Assembly (NCBI GenBank): GCA_900546085.1 | Contig: URBS01000082.1 | Coordinates: forward strand, 1-9,763 | DNA: 9,763 nt | Reading direction: 5' to 3' | From: an uncultured Collinsella sp. | Lineage (GTDB): Bacteria; Actinomycetota; Coriobacteriia; Coriobacteriales; Coriobacteriaceae | Translations under genes and position numbers: made by a program | Shown here: in pieces, positions 1-5,959 of the stretch | Layout: each line of letters begins with the position of its first letter | How positions within the stretch are numbered: the first letter of the stretch is position 1 | The notes under the pieces: model-generated | The model's input: the letters and a program-made list of their open reading frames with translations, nothing else | Database searches by the model: none | What the model was told of the DNA's origin: nothing

Positions 1-389
1 ATCACACGGCTCATGCCGGCATTCAAAGCGTTGGTCTTGGTGATGATTGCGAACGACCCGCCAATCAATAAGACGAACGCAACGACGTCGGCAGCCTCCT
101 GGATGCCCTTAGTGGGCGCTTGCAGGACCGCGAAGATATCCTGCCCCAAATTGATAGTCTCGCCGGTCTCGGAATCGGTGTAGTTCTTATCGACCTGTTC
201 ATAGGTTCCAGCAACGGCGACTTCACGCTCGCCCGCCGCTGTCGAAATCGTCTTGCGCTGATACTGACCAGAGGGAACGATCCAAGTCAAGACCGCAAAG
301 ACAACGATCAGCAAGAACATGATCGTATAGACATGCGGTAATTTGAACTTAAAACGTCTGTTTGTCTTCTTCGCCTTCGTATCTGACAT
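1..389 (-). CDS. YfcC-type membrane carrier, N-terminal part (runs off left edge)
   Basis: The first 129 residues of a membrane protein are visible. A basic, lysine-rich N-terminus is followed by a hydrophobic segment at about residues 18-36, ending in the motif WIVPSGQYQR. A polar extracytoplasmic stretch follows, then a second hydrophobic segment from about residue 98 (VVAFVLLIGGSFAII). A first membrane helix followed by VPSGxY is characteristic of the YfcC / C4-dicarboxylate (DcuC-like) carrier superfamily, whose members are typically 450-500 residues and move dicarboxylates or amino acids such as arginine and ornithine. The substrate cannot be told from this part. The start at 389 is preceded by GGAGGT four bases upstream. 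The gene follows a GntR-type regulator on the same strand and has an operator-like palindrome 43-65 bases upstream of its start. The family call is from remembered motifs, not an alignment. Confidence 0.75.
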   Translation of the reverse strand, partial: MSDTKAKKTNRRFKFKLPHVYTIMFLLIVVFAVLTWIVPSGQYQRKTISTAAGEREVAVAGTYEQVDKNYTDSETGETINLGQDIFAVLQAPTKGIQEAADVVAFVLLIGGSFAIITKTNALNAGMSRV

Positions 390-431
390 AGATACCTCCA
401 AAGAACTCGAGACTGCATCGCATCTCGCTTC

Positions 432-454
432 AACGTTTGCACAAGGCAAACGTT
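432..454. promoter_or_regulatory. operator-like palindrome in the carrier-gene leader
   Basis: A perfect 9-bp inverted repeat (AACGTTTGC, 5-base gap ACAAG, GCAAACGTT) lies 43-65 bases upstream of the YfcC-type gene start. It has no T-tract on either side, so it does not look like a terminator. Its right arm overlaps a tandem 10-bp repeat at 449-468 (units AACGTTCTAT and GACGTTCTAT, 9 of 10 identical). The layout fits a binding site for a dimeric repressor. The GntR-type protein encoded next door is an obvious candidate, but the site is not the GTnTAnAC-like core usual for HutC-type regulators, so the partner is unknown. Confidence 0.4.
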
Positions 455-555
455 CTATGACGTTCTATAGATTACCAGCAGCTTTTCTCGTCATCAAGAT
501 AATTTCAAACTGATTGCCGCAACGCGGTTGAACGGTTGCGTTTGCGCCGTGAACG

Positions 556-599
556 GTATGGAAACGCCCGGTGAGACGATTCACCGGGCGTTTCCATAC
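556..599 (-). terminator. perfect 19-bp hairpin after the GntR-type gene
   Basis: Arms 556-574 and 581-599 are exactly complementary with a 6-base loop. The inner core is CGCCCGGTGA paired with TCACCGGGCG. Read on the minus strand it begins 8 bases after the regulator's stop codon. The core is flanked by GAAA and followed by TTTCC rather than a long T run, so it is a weak or bidirectional intrinsic terminator, or a transcript-stabilising hairpin. Its position between two same-strand genes suggests it separates the regulator from the carrier gene. Confidence 0.55.
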
Positions 600-606
600 G
601 CATGTC

Positions 607-1350
607 CTAGATGTCAAAAACGTAGCGAGACCCAACGATCCGCTGACGACCGATGATAAACGGCCGCCGCTGCTCATCGAAAAAGAAGGCTTCCATATAA
701 AACAAGGGTTCGCCAACGGGAACTGCCAACAACCGAGCGACCTCGGGCGACGCGCACGCGATCTCAAGCGTGCATGGGTCGGTAAACGCGGGCGTGCGGC
801 CCGTCCGGTTGCGCACGAACTCAAAAATGGATTGGTTAGATAGAGGTGCCGTTGATAGATAGGCGTTGTCCTCGTAAACATATATGTTGTTCTCGAGCAT
901 GACAGGGACGCCATCGGCAGTACGCACGCGCTCAACGCAGATCAAGTCAGTTCCAACGGCAACACCAAAGAACTGTGCTTCGGTGGAATCCGCCGGCAGT
1001 ATCTTTCTCGAAATGACACGCGCCCCCGGTTCCATTCCGTTAACGCGGCATGCATCCGAAAAACTCTGGACGTCATCCTTCTGGCGAATCTTGCGCTTGA
1101 GCTTGGGGGCATTGACAAACGTGCCTTTCCCCTGTCGCTTCGTTAGATAGCCCTGTTGGACGAGCTCCTCAATAGCGCGTCGCACGGTAACGCGGCCAAC
1201 TTTATAGCTCTCAGCCAATTCGAATTCGTTGGGTATCCGCGCACCTGCCTTGTAGGCACCGGAGTTGATTTCGTTTTTGATGATATCGATAACCTGTTGG
1301 TACAGCGGTATCGCTGCTTTACCGTCAGTTAGCCCTTCAGTCGGTGGCAT
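607..1350 (-). CDS. GntR-family transcriptional regulator, HutC/UTRA type
   Basis: The 247-residue protein has the HutC-subfamily layout. An N-terminal winged helix-turn-helix spans about residues 14-80 (PLYQQVIDIIKNEI, then RIPNEFELAESYKVGRVTVRRAIEEL, then the wing QGYLTKRQGKGTFV). A UTRA effector-binding domain follows at about 95-245. Such proteins bind operator DNA as dimers and release it when a small molecule, often a sugar phosphate or amino-acid derivative, binds the UTRA domain. The effector cannot be read from the sequence. The start at 1350 has GGAGAGGG about 4 bases upstream. The gene lies downstream of two HAD phosphatases and upstream of a YfcC-type carrier on the same strand, so it may control the carrier or the sugar-phosphate genes. 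Length is normal for the family and no defects are seen. Confidence 0.93.
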   Translation of the reverse strand: MPPTEGLTDGKAAIPLYQQVIDIIKNEINSGAYKAGARIPNEFELAESYKVGRVTVRRAIEELVQQGYLTKRQGKGTFVNAPKLKRKIRQKDDVQSFSDACRVNGMEPGARVISRKILPADSTEAQFFGVAVGTDLICVERVRTADGVPVMLENNIYVYEDNAYLSTAPLSNQSIFEFVRNRTGRTPAFTDPCTLEIACASPEVARLLAVPVGEPLFYMEAFFFDEQRRPFIIGRQRIVGSRYVFDI

Positions 1351-1377
1351 ATACCCTCTCCAAGCACAATTAAGTCT

Positions 1378-1416
1378 AAAACGGGCTTAAGGGCATTCAA
1401 CAAGTCCTTAAGCCCG
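1378..1416 (-). terminator. intrinsic terminator after the HAD-IA hydrolase gene
   Basis: On the minus strand, an 11-bp perfect stem (CGGGCTTAAGG / CCTTAAGCCCG, arms 1406-1416 and 1382-1392) with a 13-base loop is followed directly by TTTT (1381-1378). It lies about 85 bases past the hydrolase stop codon and about 30 bases before the GntR-type start. It therefore sits inside the region where the GntR promoter must lie. A weak promoter reading (TTGAAT, 16 bases, TAGACT) overlaps the hairpin loop and tail. Confidence 0.7.
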
Positions 1417-1500
1417 CATTAGCTTAAAGTATGCTAGGTGTCGCACCAAAATGTCGGCTATTTACTCATCAGACCCGAAAAACGCGCAACTACCGCGCTC

Positions 1501-2160
1501 CTAAGAAAGCGTGAGCAGGTCCGGCAGCTGATCGATAATCTTATCTGCGGCGTCCTGACTAAAGCCAAAGCGCTCCTCACGCTTGGCGATTACTGTCAGA
1601 CCGGCGCGCTTGCCGGCAGTGATGCCAGGCACCGAATCCTCAACGCAGCAGCAGCGATTCGCGGGCAGCCTCAGCAGGTCCAGCGCATGCAGGTAGATGT
1701 CGGGCTCGGGTTTACTCTCCTTAAACTGCTCGCCGCTCACCACATACTCAAAGGCATCCGACAGCCCGCACGCGTTGAGCACTTCCTCGATGCTATCCAT
1801 GGGAGACGAGCTGGCAAGCGCCACGCGAACGCCATGGCGCGGCAGCTCTCGAATCGTATCCACGGCGCCTGGGTTAATCAAAGCCTGATAGTCGCGCGGA
1901 CGCTTATGCGCCCACTCGTCCCAACGGGTCAACGCTTCCTCGCCAGTGAAATGCCCCTTACCGGCGCGCTCAAACCAATCGACCAGCATATGCAGGAAGA
2001 ACTGATGCGAGGTACCGACTTGCCCATTCAACTCCTCTTGAGTCAGGTTAAGCCCAAGCTCCTTGGCAAACGCGGCAGTCTCGCCCAGGTAGTAATACTC
2101 GGTATCGACAATGACACCGTCCATGTCAAAGATAACGGCGTCGAACGGAAATGCGGACAC
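1501..2160 (-). CDS. HAD-superfamily hydrolase, beta-phosphoglucomutase-like (subfamily IA)
   Basis: This is a 219-residue haloacid dehalogenase fold enzyme. Motif I is DMDGVIVDTE with the nucleophile Asp12 and acid/base Asp14. Motif II is the Ser in ASSSP (about 117), motif III is Lys150 in KESKPEPD, and motif IV is VEDSVPG with acidic residues 174-175. A helical cap between motifs I and II (about residues 20-95) is typical of phosphoglycolate phosphatase and beta-phosphoglucomutase relatives, which dephosphorylate or isomerise small phosphosugars. The exact substrate is not predictable. I chose the GTG at 2160 because AGGGAGGG lies four bases upstream. An in-frame ATG 48 bases earlier would read through the upstream gene's terminator hairpin and add 16 non-conserved residues. 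Three consecutive cysteines (CCCVEDS) precede motif IV. It is probably cytosolic. Confidence 0.9.
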   Translation of the reverse strand: MSAFPFDAVIFDMDGVIVDTEYYYLGETAAFAKELGLNLTQEELNGQVGTSHQFFLHMLVDWFERAGKGHFTGEEALTRWDEWAHKRPRDYQALINPGAVDTIRELPRHGVRVALASSSPMDSIEEVLNACGLSDAFEYVVSGEQFKESKPEPDIYLHALDLLRLPANRCCCVEDSVPGITAGKRAGLTVIAKREERFGFSQDAADKIIDQLPDLLTLS

Positions 2161-2164
2161 GGCA

Positions 2165-2172
2165 CCCTCCCT
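2165..2172 (-). promoter_or_regulatory. ribosome binding site that fixes the HAD-IA start
   Basis: AGGGAGGG on the minus strand, four bases before the GTG at 2160. It selects GTG over the upstream in-frame ATG at 2208. The site lies only 3 bases beyond the T-tract of the preceding terminator. Confidence 0.75.
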
Positions 2173-2175
2173 AAC

Positions 2176-2201
2176 AAAAGGGCGCCCGCAAGCAGGCGCC
2201 C
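2176..2201 (-). terminator. intrinsic terminator between the two HAD genes
   Basis: On the minus strand GGGCGCC pairs with GGCGCCC (arms 2195-2201 and 2180-2186). Two further inner pairs (T-G, G-C) close a CTTG loop, and TTTT follows (2179-2176). It lies 24 bases past the Cof-type phosphatase stop. Only 15 bases separate the T-tract from the GTG of the next gene on the same strand, so it should act as a partial terminator controlling read-through into that gene. Confidence 0.75.
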
Positions 2202-2224
2202 AAACCATGCATTAATCGGCGATT

Positions 2225-3067
2225 CTAACCCAGCAGCTTATCCAGCGCCACTGCAATACCGTCTTCGTTGTTATTGGCGGTTACCATCTGGGCAACTGCC
2301 TTAACCTCATCGACGGCGTTGCCCATGGCAACACCGGTGCCGGCCCACTCAATCATGGACTTGTCGTTCTGGCCGTCGCCAAACGAGACGACCTCGCTGG
2401 CATCGATACCGAGCTTGGGCAGGGCACCGTCGAGCGCACGGGCTTTGTCGATACCGGGCGCCGTGTACTCAAAGTACCAGTCGGCCGTAAACATGCCCGA
2501 AAGCGTCTGGGTAAAGGGCGCATACATCTCCTCGTAATGCGCCTGCAGGTAGGTCGGATCACCCGCCGTCAGCAGCTTGTCCACGGGATAAGTGTCCACG
2601 ACCTCATGCAAGCTCTCGACCTCGCGAATCTTAAGATCGCACGCATCGCGCTCATACTTGACGATATTCTTCTGCAAGCCGTCAGGCAGTGTGATCATGC
2701 AATGGTACGAGTCCTCGACGTGCAAATCGCGACCGAGCGAAATCATAGGGATCACGTCGAAATTGCGCAGATGATCAATCAGACGGTGCAGCTCGTCAGC
2801 CGGCATGGCCTGGTCAAAAAGGACCTCATCGGTCTGAGCGTCGACCACATGCGCGCCATTAAAGGCAACTAGCAGACCGTCATGGTTTTGAAGGTCGAGC
2901 TCCTGCGCCAAGGCGTGCAACCCCCATGCGGGACGGCCCGAAGCCAAGATGAGCTTAATGCCCGACTCCTGCGCCGCGAGCAGCTTCTCGCGCGTACGCG
3001 GGCCGATGACCTTTTGGTCGTTGGTGAGCGTACCGTCGATATCCATTGCGATGGCTTTGATTGCCAT
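2225..3067 (-). CDS. Cof-type HAD-IIB family phosphatase
   Basis: The 280-residue protein is a HAD phosphatase of the Cof/YidA class. Motif I is MDIDGTL with catalytic Asp9 and Asp11. LILASGRP carries the motif II region. A large type II cap fills the middle (about residues 85-195). The motif IV region is GDGQNDKSMIEWAGTGVAMGNA near the C-terminus. Members hydrolyse phosphorylated sugars, FMN or pyridoxal phosphate with broad specificity and need Mg2+. I start at the ATG at 3067 because GGGAGG lies five bases upstream and family homology starts at MAIKAIAMDIDGTL. An upstream in-frame ATG at 3253 would add 62 unrelated residues and overlap the pgi terminator. A -10-like TATGAT lies at 3105-3110 without a clear -35. 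Length is normal. Confidence 0.93.
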   Translation of the reverse strand: MAIKAIAMDIDGTLTNDQKVIGPRTREKLLAAQESGIKLILASGRPAWGLHALAQELDLQNHDGLLVAFNGAHVVDAQTDEVLFDQAMPADELHRLIDHLRNFDVIPMISLGRDLHVEDSYHCMITLPDGLQKNIVKYERDACDLKIREVESLHEVVDTYPVDKLLTAGDPTYLQAHYEEMYAPFTQTLSGMFTADWYFEYTAPGIDKARALDGALPKLGIDASEVVSFGDGQNDKSMIEWAGTGVAMGNAVDEVKAVAQMVTANNNEDGIAVALDKLLG

Positions 3068-3237
3068 ATATGCCTCCCTGTCATTGAACAACCTTGTCTG
3101 AGCCATCATACAGAACACCCACGGCGGCGCTGTTTGCAACGGGAAAAATGTCATATTGTCCCAAACATGAACGGCGCGCCTTCGACGATTGCGATGCCCG
3201 TCGAGGCGCCTCCCGATACATTCCATCCCATCCAAAT

Positions 3238-3273
3238 AGCAAAGGGCCCGCATCCCAACGGATACGGGCCCTT
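3238..3273 (-). terminator. intrinsic terminator after pgi
   Basis: Arms 3260-3273 and 3242-3255 form a 14-bp stem (one G-U pair) with a 4-base loop. On the minus strand it begins about 30 bases after the pgi stop and is followed by a short T-rich stretch (TTTGCTATTT). The strong GGGCCC core makes it the clearest stop signal for pgi. The rest of the 3068-3304 gap holds only the leader of the Cof-type gene. Confidence 0.75.
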
Positions 3274-3304
3274 GTCGGCTATGCGTTAGTTTTCACAGCG
3301 AATC

Positions 3305-4999
3305 CTACTTGCGATGAGCGCGATAGAACTCGATGAGCGCCTGGGTCGAAGCGTCCTGCTCGGCCTTGGCGGCGTCGTCGTGGAAGGCCGGGGTGATCTG
3401 CTTGGCAAGCTGCTTGCCCAGCTCGACGCCCCACTGGTCGTAGGAGTCGATGCCCCAGACCGTGCCCTCGACAAACGTGATGTGCTCGTACAGGGCGATG
3501 AGCTCGCCGAGTGCGAACGGGGTCAGCGTGTCGCCGAAGATCGAGGTCGTCGGGCGGTTACCCTCAAAGCAACGGGCCGGGACGATCTGCTCGGGCGTGC
3601 CCTCGGCACGAACCTCGTCGGCTGTCTTGCCAAAGGCGAGTGCCTTGGTCTGGGCCAGGAAGTTGCCCAGGAACAGCTCGTGCACGTCCTGACCGCTATC
3701 GGTCGCAGGGTTGGCGGTATTGGCGAAGGCGATGAAATCGGCCGGGACCACCACGGTGCCCTGGTGCAGCAGCTGGTAGAAGGCGTGCTGACCGTTGGTA
3801 CCGGGCTCGCCCCAGAAGATCTCACCGGTATCGGAGGTCACAGCGCTGCCGTCCCAGCGGACGTGCTTGCCGTTGGACTCCATGGTGAGCTGCTGCAGGT
3901 AGGCCGGGAAACGGTGCAGGTACTGGCAGTACGGCAGCACGGCGTGGCTCTTGGAACCGAAGAAGTTGACGTACCAGACGTTGAGCAGGCCCATCAGCGC
4001 GACGGCGTTGTTCTCGAGCGGGGTGTTGCAGAAGTACTCGTCGATGGCGTGGAAGCCCTCGAGGAACTGCTGGAAGCGCTCGGGGCCGAGCACGACGATC
4101 AGCGACAGGCCCACGGCGGAGTCGACAGAGTAGCGGCCGCCGACCCAGTTCCAAAAACCGAAGGCGTTAGCGGGGTCGATGCCGAAGGCCTCAACCTTCT
4201 CGAGTGCGGTGGAAACGGCGACGAAGTGCTTTGCCACTGCCTCGGCGTTCTGCTCATCGGAGCCGTCGATGGCACCCTGAGCCTTGAGCTGCTCGAGCAT
4301 CCAGGTCTTGACCTCGCGGGCGTTGGTGAGGGTCTCGAGCGTGGTGAAGGTCTTGGAGACGATGATCACGAGCGTGGTCTCGGGATCCAGACCCTTGAGC
4401 TTCTCTGCCTGATCGTTGGGGTCGATGTTTGAGATGTAGCGGCAGTCGATACCGGCGTCGGCATAGGGACGCAGGGCTTCGTAAGCCATGACCGGGCCCA
4501 AATCGGAGCCGCCGATGCCGATGGACACCAGGTGCTCGATCTTCTTGCCGGTAACGCCCTTCCACTCACCGGAGCGCACGCGCTCGGCGAAGGCATACAT
4601 GCGATCGAGGACCTCATGCACGTCGGCGACGACATCCTGACCGTCGACGATAAGCTGGCCCTTCTCGCTTGCCGGACGGCGCAGCGCGGTGTGCAGGACG
4701 GCGCGGTCCTCGGTGGTGTTGATGTGCTCGCCGGAGAACATGGCGTCACGGCGCTCCTCGAGTTTCACCTCGCGGGCAAGGTCGCACAGGAGCTTGACAG
4801 TCTCGTCGGTCACCAGGTTCTTGGACAGGTCGAAGTGCAGGTCACCGGCGTCAAAGCTCAGCTTGTTCACACGCTCGGGATCGGCGGCGAACCAGGCCTT
4901 GAGGTCAATACCCTCGGCCTCGAGCTTCTCCTGATGAGCCTCGAGCGCCTTCCAAGCGTCAGTCGACGTAGCGTCGATAGGTGCGGCAACAGTTGCCAT
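3305..4999 (-). CDS. pgi: glucose-6-phosphate isomerase
   Basis: The enzyme interconverts glucose 6-phosphate and fructose 6-phosphate in glycolysis and gluconeogenesis, in the cytosol. The 564-residue protein carries the family landmarks in order: SIGIGGSDLGP (159-169), the phosphate-binding SKTFTTLETLTN (215-226), FGFWNWVGGRYS with Arg289, MESNGK with catalytic Glu374, GQHAFYQLLHQG with His405, and the C-terminal signature GIDSYDQWGVELGKQ with Lys529. It belongs to the longer E. coli-like form rather than the roughly 450-residue form of many Firmicutes. I chose the ATG at 4999 because GAGGAGG lies five bases upstream. An ATG 27 bases earlier would include that ribosome site. A -10-like TAGAAT is at 5059-5064 without a convincing -35. 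A strong hairpin follows the gene. Codons are strongly GC-biased, consistent with high expression. Confidence 0.98.
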   Translation of the reverse strand: MATVAAPIDATSTDAWKALEAHQEKLEAEGIDLKAWFAADPERVNKLSFDAGDLHFDLSKNLVTDETVKLLCDLAREVKLEERRDAMFSGEHINTTEDRAVLHTALRRPASEKGQLIVDGQDVVADVHEVLDRMYAFAERVRSGEWKGVTGKKIEHLVSIGIGGSDLGPVMAYEALRPYADAGIDCRYISNIDPNDQAEKLKGLDPETTLVIIVSKTFTTLETLTNAREVKTWMLEQLKAQGAIDGSDEQNAEAVAKHFVAVSTALEKVEAFGIDPANAFGFWNWVGGRYSVDSAVGLSLIVVLGPERFQQFLEGFHAIDEYFCNTPLENNAVALMGLLNVWYVNFFGSKSHAVLPYCQYLHRFPAYLQQLTMESNGKHVRWDGSAVTSDTGEIFWGEPGTNGQHAFYQLLHQGTVVVPADFIAFANTANPATDSGQDVHELFLGNFLAQTKALAFGKTADEVRAEGTPEQIVPARCFEGNRPTTSIFGDTLTPFALGELIALYEHITFVEGTVWGIDSYDQWGVELGKQLAKQITPAFHDDAAKAEQDASTQALIEFYRAHRK

Positions 5000-5122
5000 A
5001 AAGTCCTCCTCAGCATACGGACGCACGCCTCCATGCGCCCGGACATTCAGATGCCACTATTCTAGCGCAGGTCAAGACTACAATCAGCGAGCGTTGCCAA
5101 TCGGCCCCCAAACGGCAACCGA

Positions 5123-5196
5123 CCAAAAAGGGACAGGTTTATTTTGGCAGGTCAAACGCTTTACCTACCAAAATAAACCTGCCCCTTCCTGGCAGG
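5123..5196 (-). repeat. inverted pair of a ~30-34-bp repeat, also acting as a terminator-like hairpin
   Basis: Arms 5130-5152 and 5163-5185 are complementary over 23 bases with only two mismatches, both of which can be G-U pairs in RNA. Read on the minus strand the hairpin follows the stop of the dehydrogenase-like gene by about 14 bases and is trailed by TTTTT, so it can work as that gene's terminator. Each arm is also a copy of a unit found again at 5852-5885. The right side (5163-5196) matches that copy at 29 of 34 positions in the same orientation. The left arm on the minus strand (5152 to 5123) matches it at 27 of 30. Confidence 0.75.
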
Positions 5197-5198
5197 CA

Positions 5199-5774
5199 TT
5201 ATGCCGCGGCGCACACGCTGCCGAGCAGCTCGCGCAAGGGAGACCCGATTCCCTCTAGCAGCTCGGGCGCGATGATGGCAAAAACGGGAGCCTCGCCGGC
5301 GCCCACCGCAGCGGGCACCTTGCCCTCCGAGACAATGCATCCATAAGGCACAAAGCCGTCTTCGCCGGCATCGAGCGCCGCCATGCGACGGGCGAGTTCG
5401 CGTGCAAAGCCGGCAGTATCGGCATCGCCAATCGCCAAGACAAAGTCCACGCCTTCGTCGGTCGCCAGGGCCACGGCTTCGTCGATCAGCTCGTCTCCCC
5501 CGTCGCCCTCAACCGAGCCGCAGCGGAAAAGCACGCGCTCGAGCAGAGCTCGGTCAAGCGAGCCGAGTGCCGCCGAGACAAGCTCATCGCGCGTATGCTT
5601 GTCACCGCCCAGCACAACCAGCGCCTTGGTGCCTCCGTAGTGAGCGACCAATCGTCCGCACCAGCGAGCCACGTCTCCATCCGCAACAAGGCGCGTCGGC
5701 ATACCAAACCCATAATTGACCATCTTTTCCACAACCTTTCCGTGCGTATAGGCGGTATCAATCGTTAGGCCCAT
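5199..5774 (-). CDS. short degenerate protein related to iron-containing alcohol dehydrogenases
   Basis: The product is up to 191 residues. Its N-terminal half resembles the nucleotide-binding domain of iron-dependent alcohol/butanol dehydrogenases: MVNYGFGMPTRLV at 18-30, then KALVVLGGD (50-58), then EGVDFVLAIGDAD (107-119). Family members have a GGGS NAD-binding turn where this has GDAD. The later stretch CIVSEGKV ... PVFAIIAPEL resembles a more distant part of the family. The protein ends near there and lacks the helical domain with the metal-binding Asp and three His. Full-length enzymes are about 380 residues, so dehydrogenase activity is unlikely. It could be a decayed gene or a repurposed cofactor-binding protein; the frame is open. 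The start is uncertain. The ATG at 5774 has no ribosome site; the ATG at 5723, where family similarity begins, follows GGAAAAG. Repeat copies flank it on both sides. Confidence 0.7.
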   Translation of the reverse strand: MGLTIDTAYTHGKVVEKMVNYGFGMPTRLVADGDVARWCGRLVAHYGGTKALVVLGGDKHTRDELVSAALGSLDRALLERVLFRCGSVEGDGGDELIDEAVALATDEGVDFVLAIGDADTAGFARELARRMAALDAGEDGFVPYGCIVSEGKVPAAVGAGEAPVFAIIAPELLEGIGSPLRELLGSVCAAA

Positions 5775-5851
5775 GCTACGAAGCGAGGTTTTCCGAGCTG
5801 TTTCGCACTCTTTAGAGCTGCGTTAAAAACCCGATGCAGCCGCACGACCAT

Positions 5852-5885
5852 ACCTACCAAAACAAACCAGTCCCTTTTTGGCAGG
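5852..5885 (+). repeat. third copy of the ~34-bp intergenic repeat
   Basis: This unit (begins ACCTACCAAAA, ends TTTTTGGCAGG) matches 5163-5196 at 29 of 34 positions in the same orientation. Its ends are themselves near-complementary (CCTACCAAAA against TTTTGGCAGG, one mismatch). It ends two bases before the -35 element of the polymerase promoter. With the pair at 5123-5196 it brackets the dehydrogenase-like gene. The style resembles palindromic REP-type intergenic repeats; no transposase is seen in the window. Confidence 0.65.
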
Positions 5886-5887
5886 TT

Positions 5888-5916
5888 TTGACGATGTCCG
5901 AATGAGCGGGTATTAT
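5888..5916 (+). promoter_or_regulatory. sigma-70-type promoter of the Y-family polymerase cassette
   Basis: TTGACG at 5888-5893 and TATTAT at 5911-5916 are separated by exactly 17 bases, a near-consensus arrangement. Transcription would start at about 5922-5925, inside the first LexA-like operator and about 35 bases before the polymerase start codon. Confidence 0.75.
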
Positions 5917-5947
5917 CGAACAGGTATTCGATAAGAACATGTGTTTG
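5917..5947 (+). promoter_or_regulatory. two LexA/DinR-like SOS boxes
   Basis: Box 1 (5917-5930) reads CGAACAGGTATTCG and differs at one key base from the Gram-positive/actinobacterial consensus CGAACN4GTTCG. It lies in a perfect 8-bp inverted repeat (5913-5920 with 5927-5934) that overlaps the -10 element. Box 2 (5934-5947) reads AGAACATGTGTTTG and keeps the GAACN4GTT core with weaker ends. Their starts are 17 bases apart. LexA bound here would cover the -10 and start site, which fits SOS induction of the error-prone polymerase downstream. The consensus is from established knowledge; binding is inferred. Confidence 0.7.
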
Positions 5948-5949
5948 AT

Positions 5950-5955
5950 GGGAGG
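5950..5955 (+). promoter_or_regulatory. ribosome binding site that fixes the polymerase start
   Basis: GGGAGG lies four bases before the GTG at 5960. In-frame ATG codons at 5939 and 5948 lack a ribosome site and lie within or at the edge of the SOS operator, so GTG is the better start. Confidence 0.7.
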
Positions 5956-5959
5956 AAGC

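Noticed and set aside
465..935. Open frame on the minus strand overlapping the GntR-type gene in another frame
   Set aside because: Its translation has no family features and it runs through the perfect hairpin at 556-599.
1438..2304. Open frame on the plus strand (288 codons)
   Set aside because: Antisense to the HAD hydrolase, whose catalytic motifs are intact on the minus strand; no recognisable domain.
3314..4432. Long open frame on the plus strand (372 codons)
   Set aside because: It is antisense to pgi, is rich in Gly, Leu, Val, Glu and Asp as expected from the GC-biased complementary strand, and matches no family. pgi is certain on the other strand.
5041..5122. Promoter for pgi
   Set aside because: A TAGAAT hexamer is present on the minus strand at 5064-5059, but the TTGACC nearby is only 5 bases from it and no -35 has acceptable spacing.
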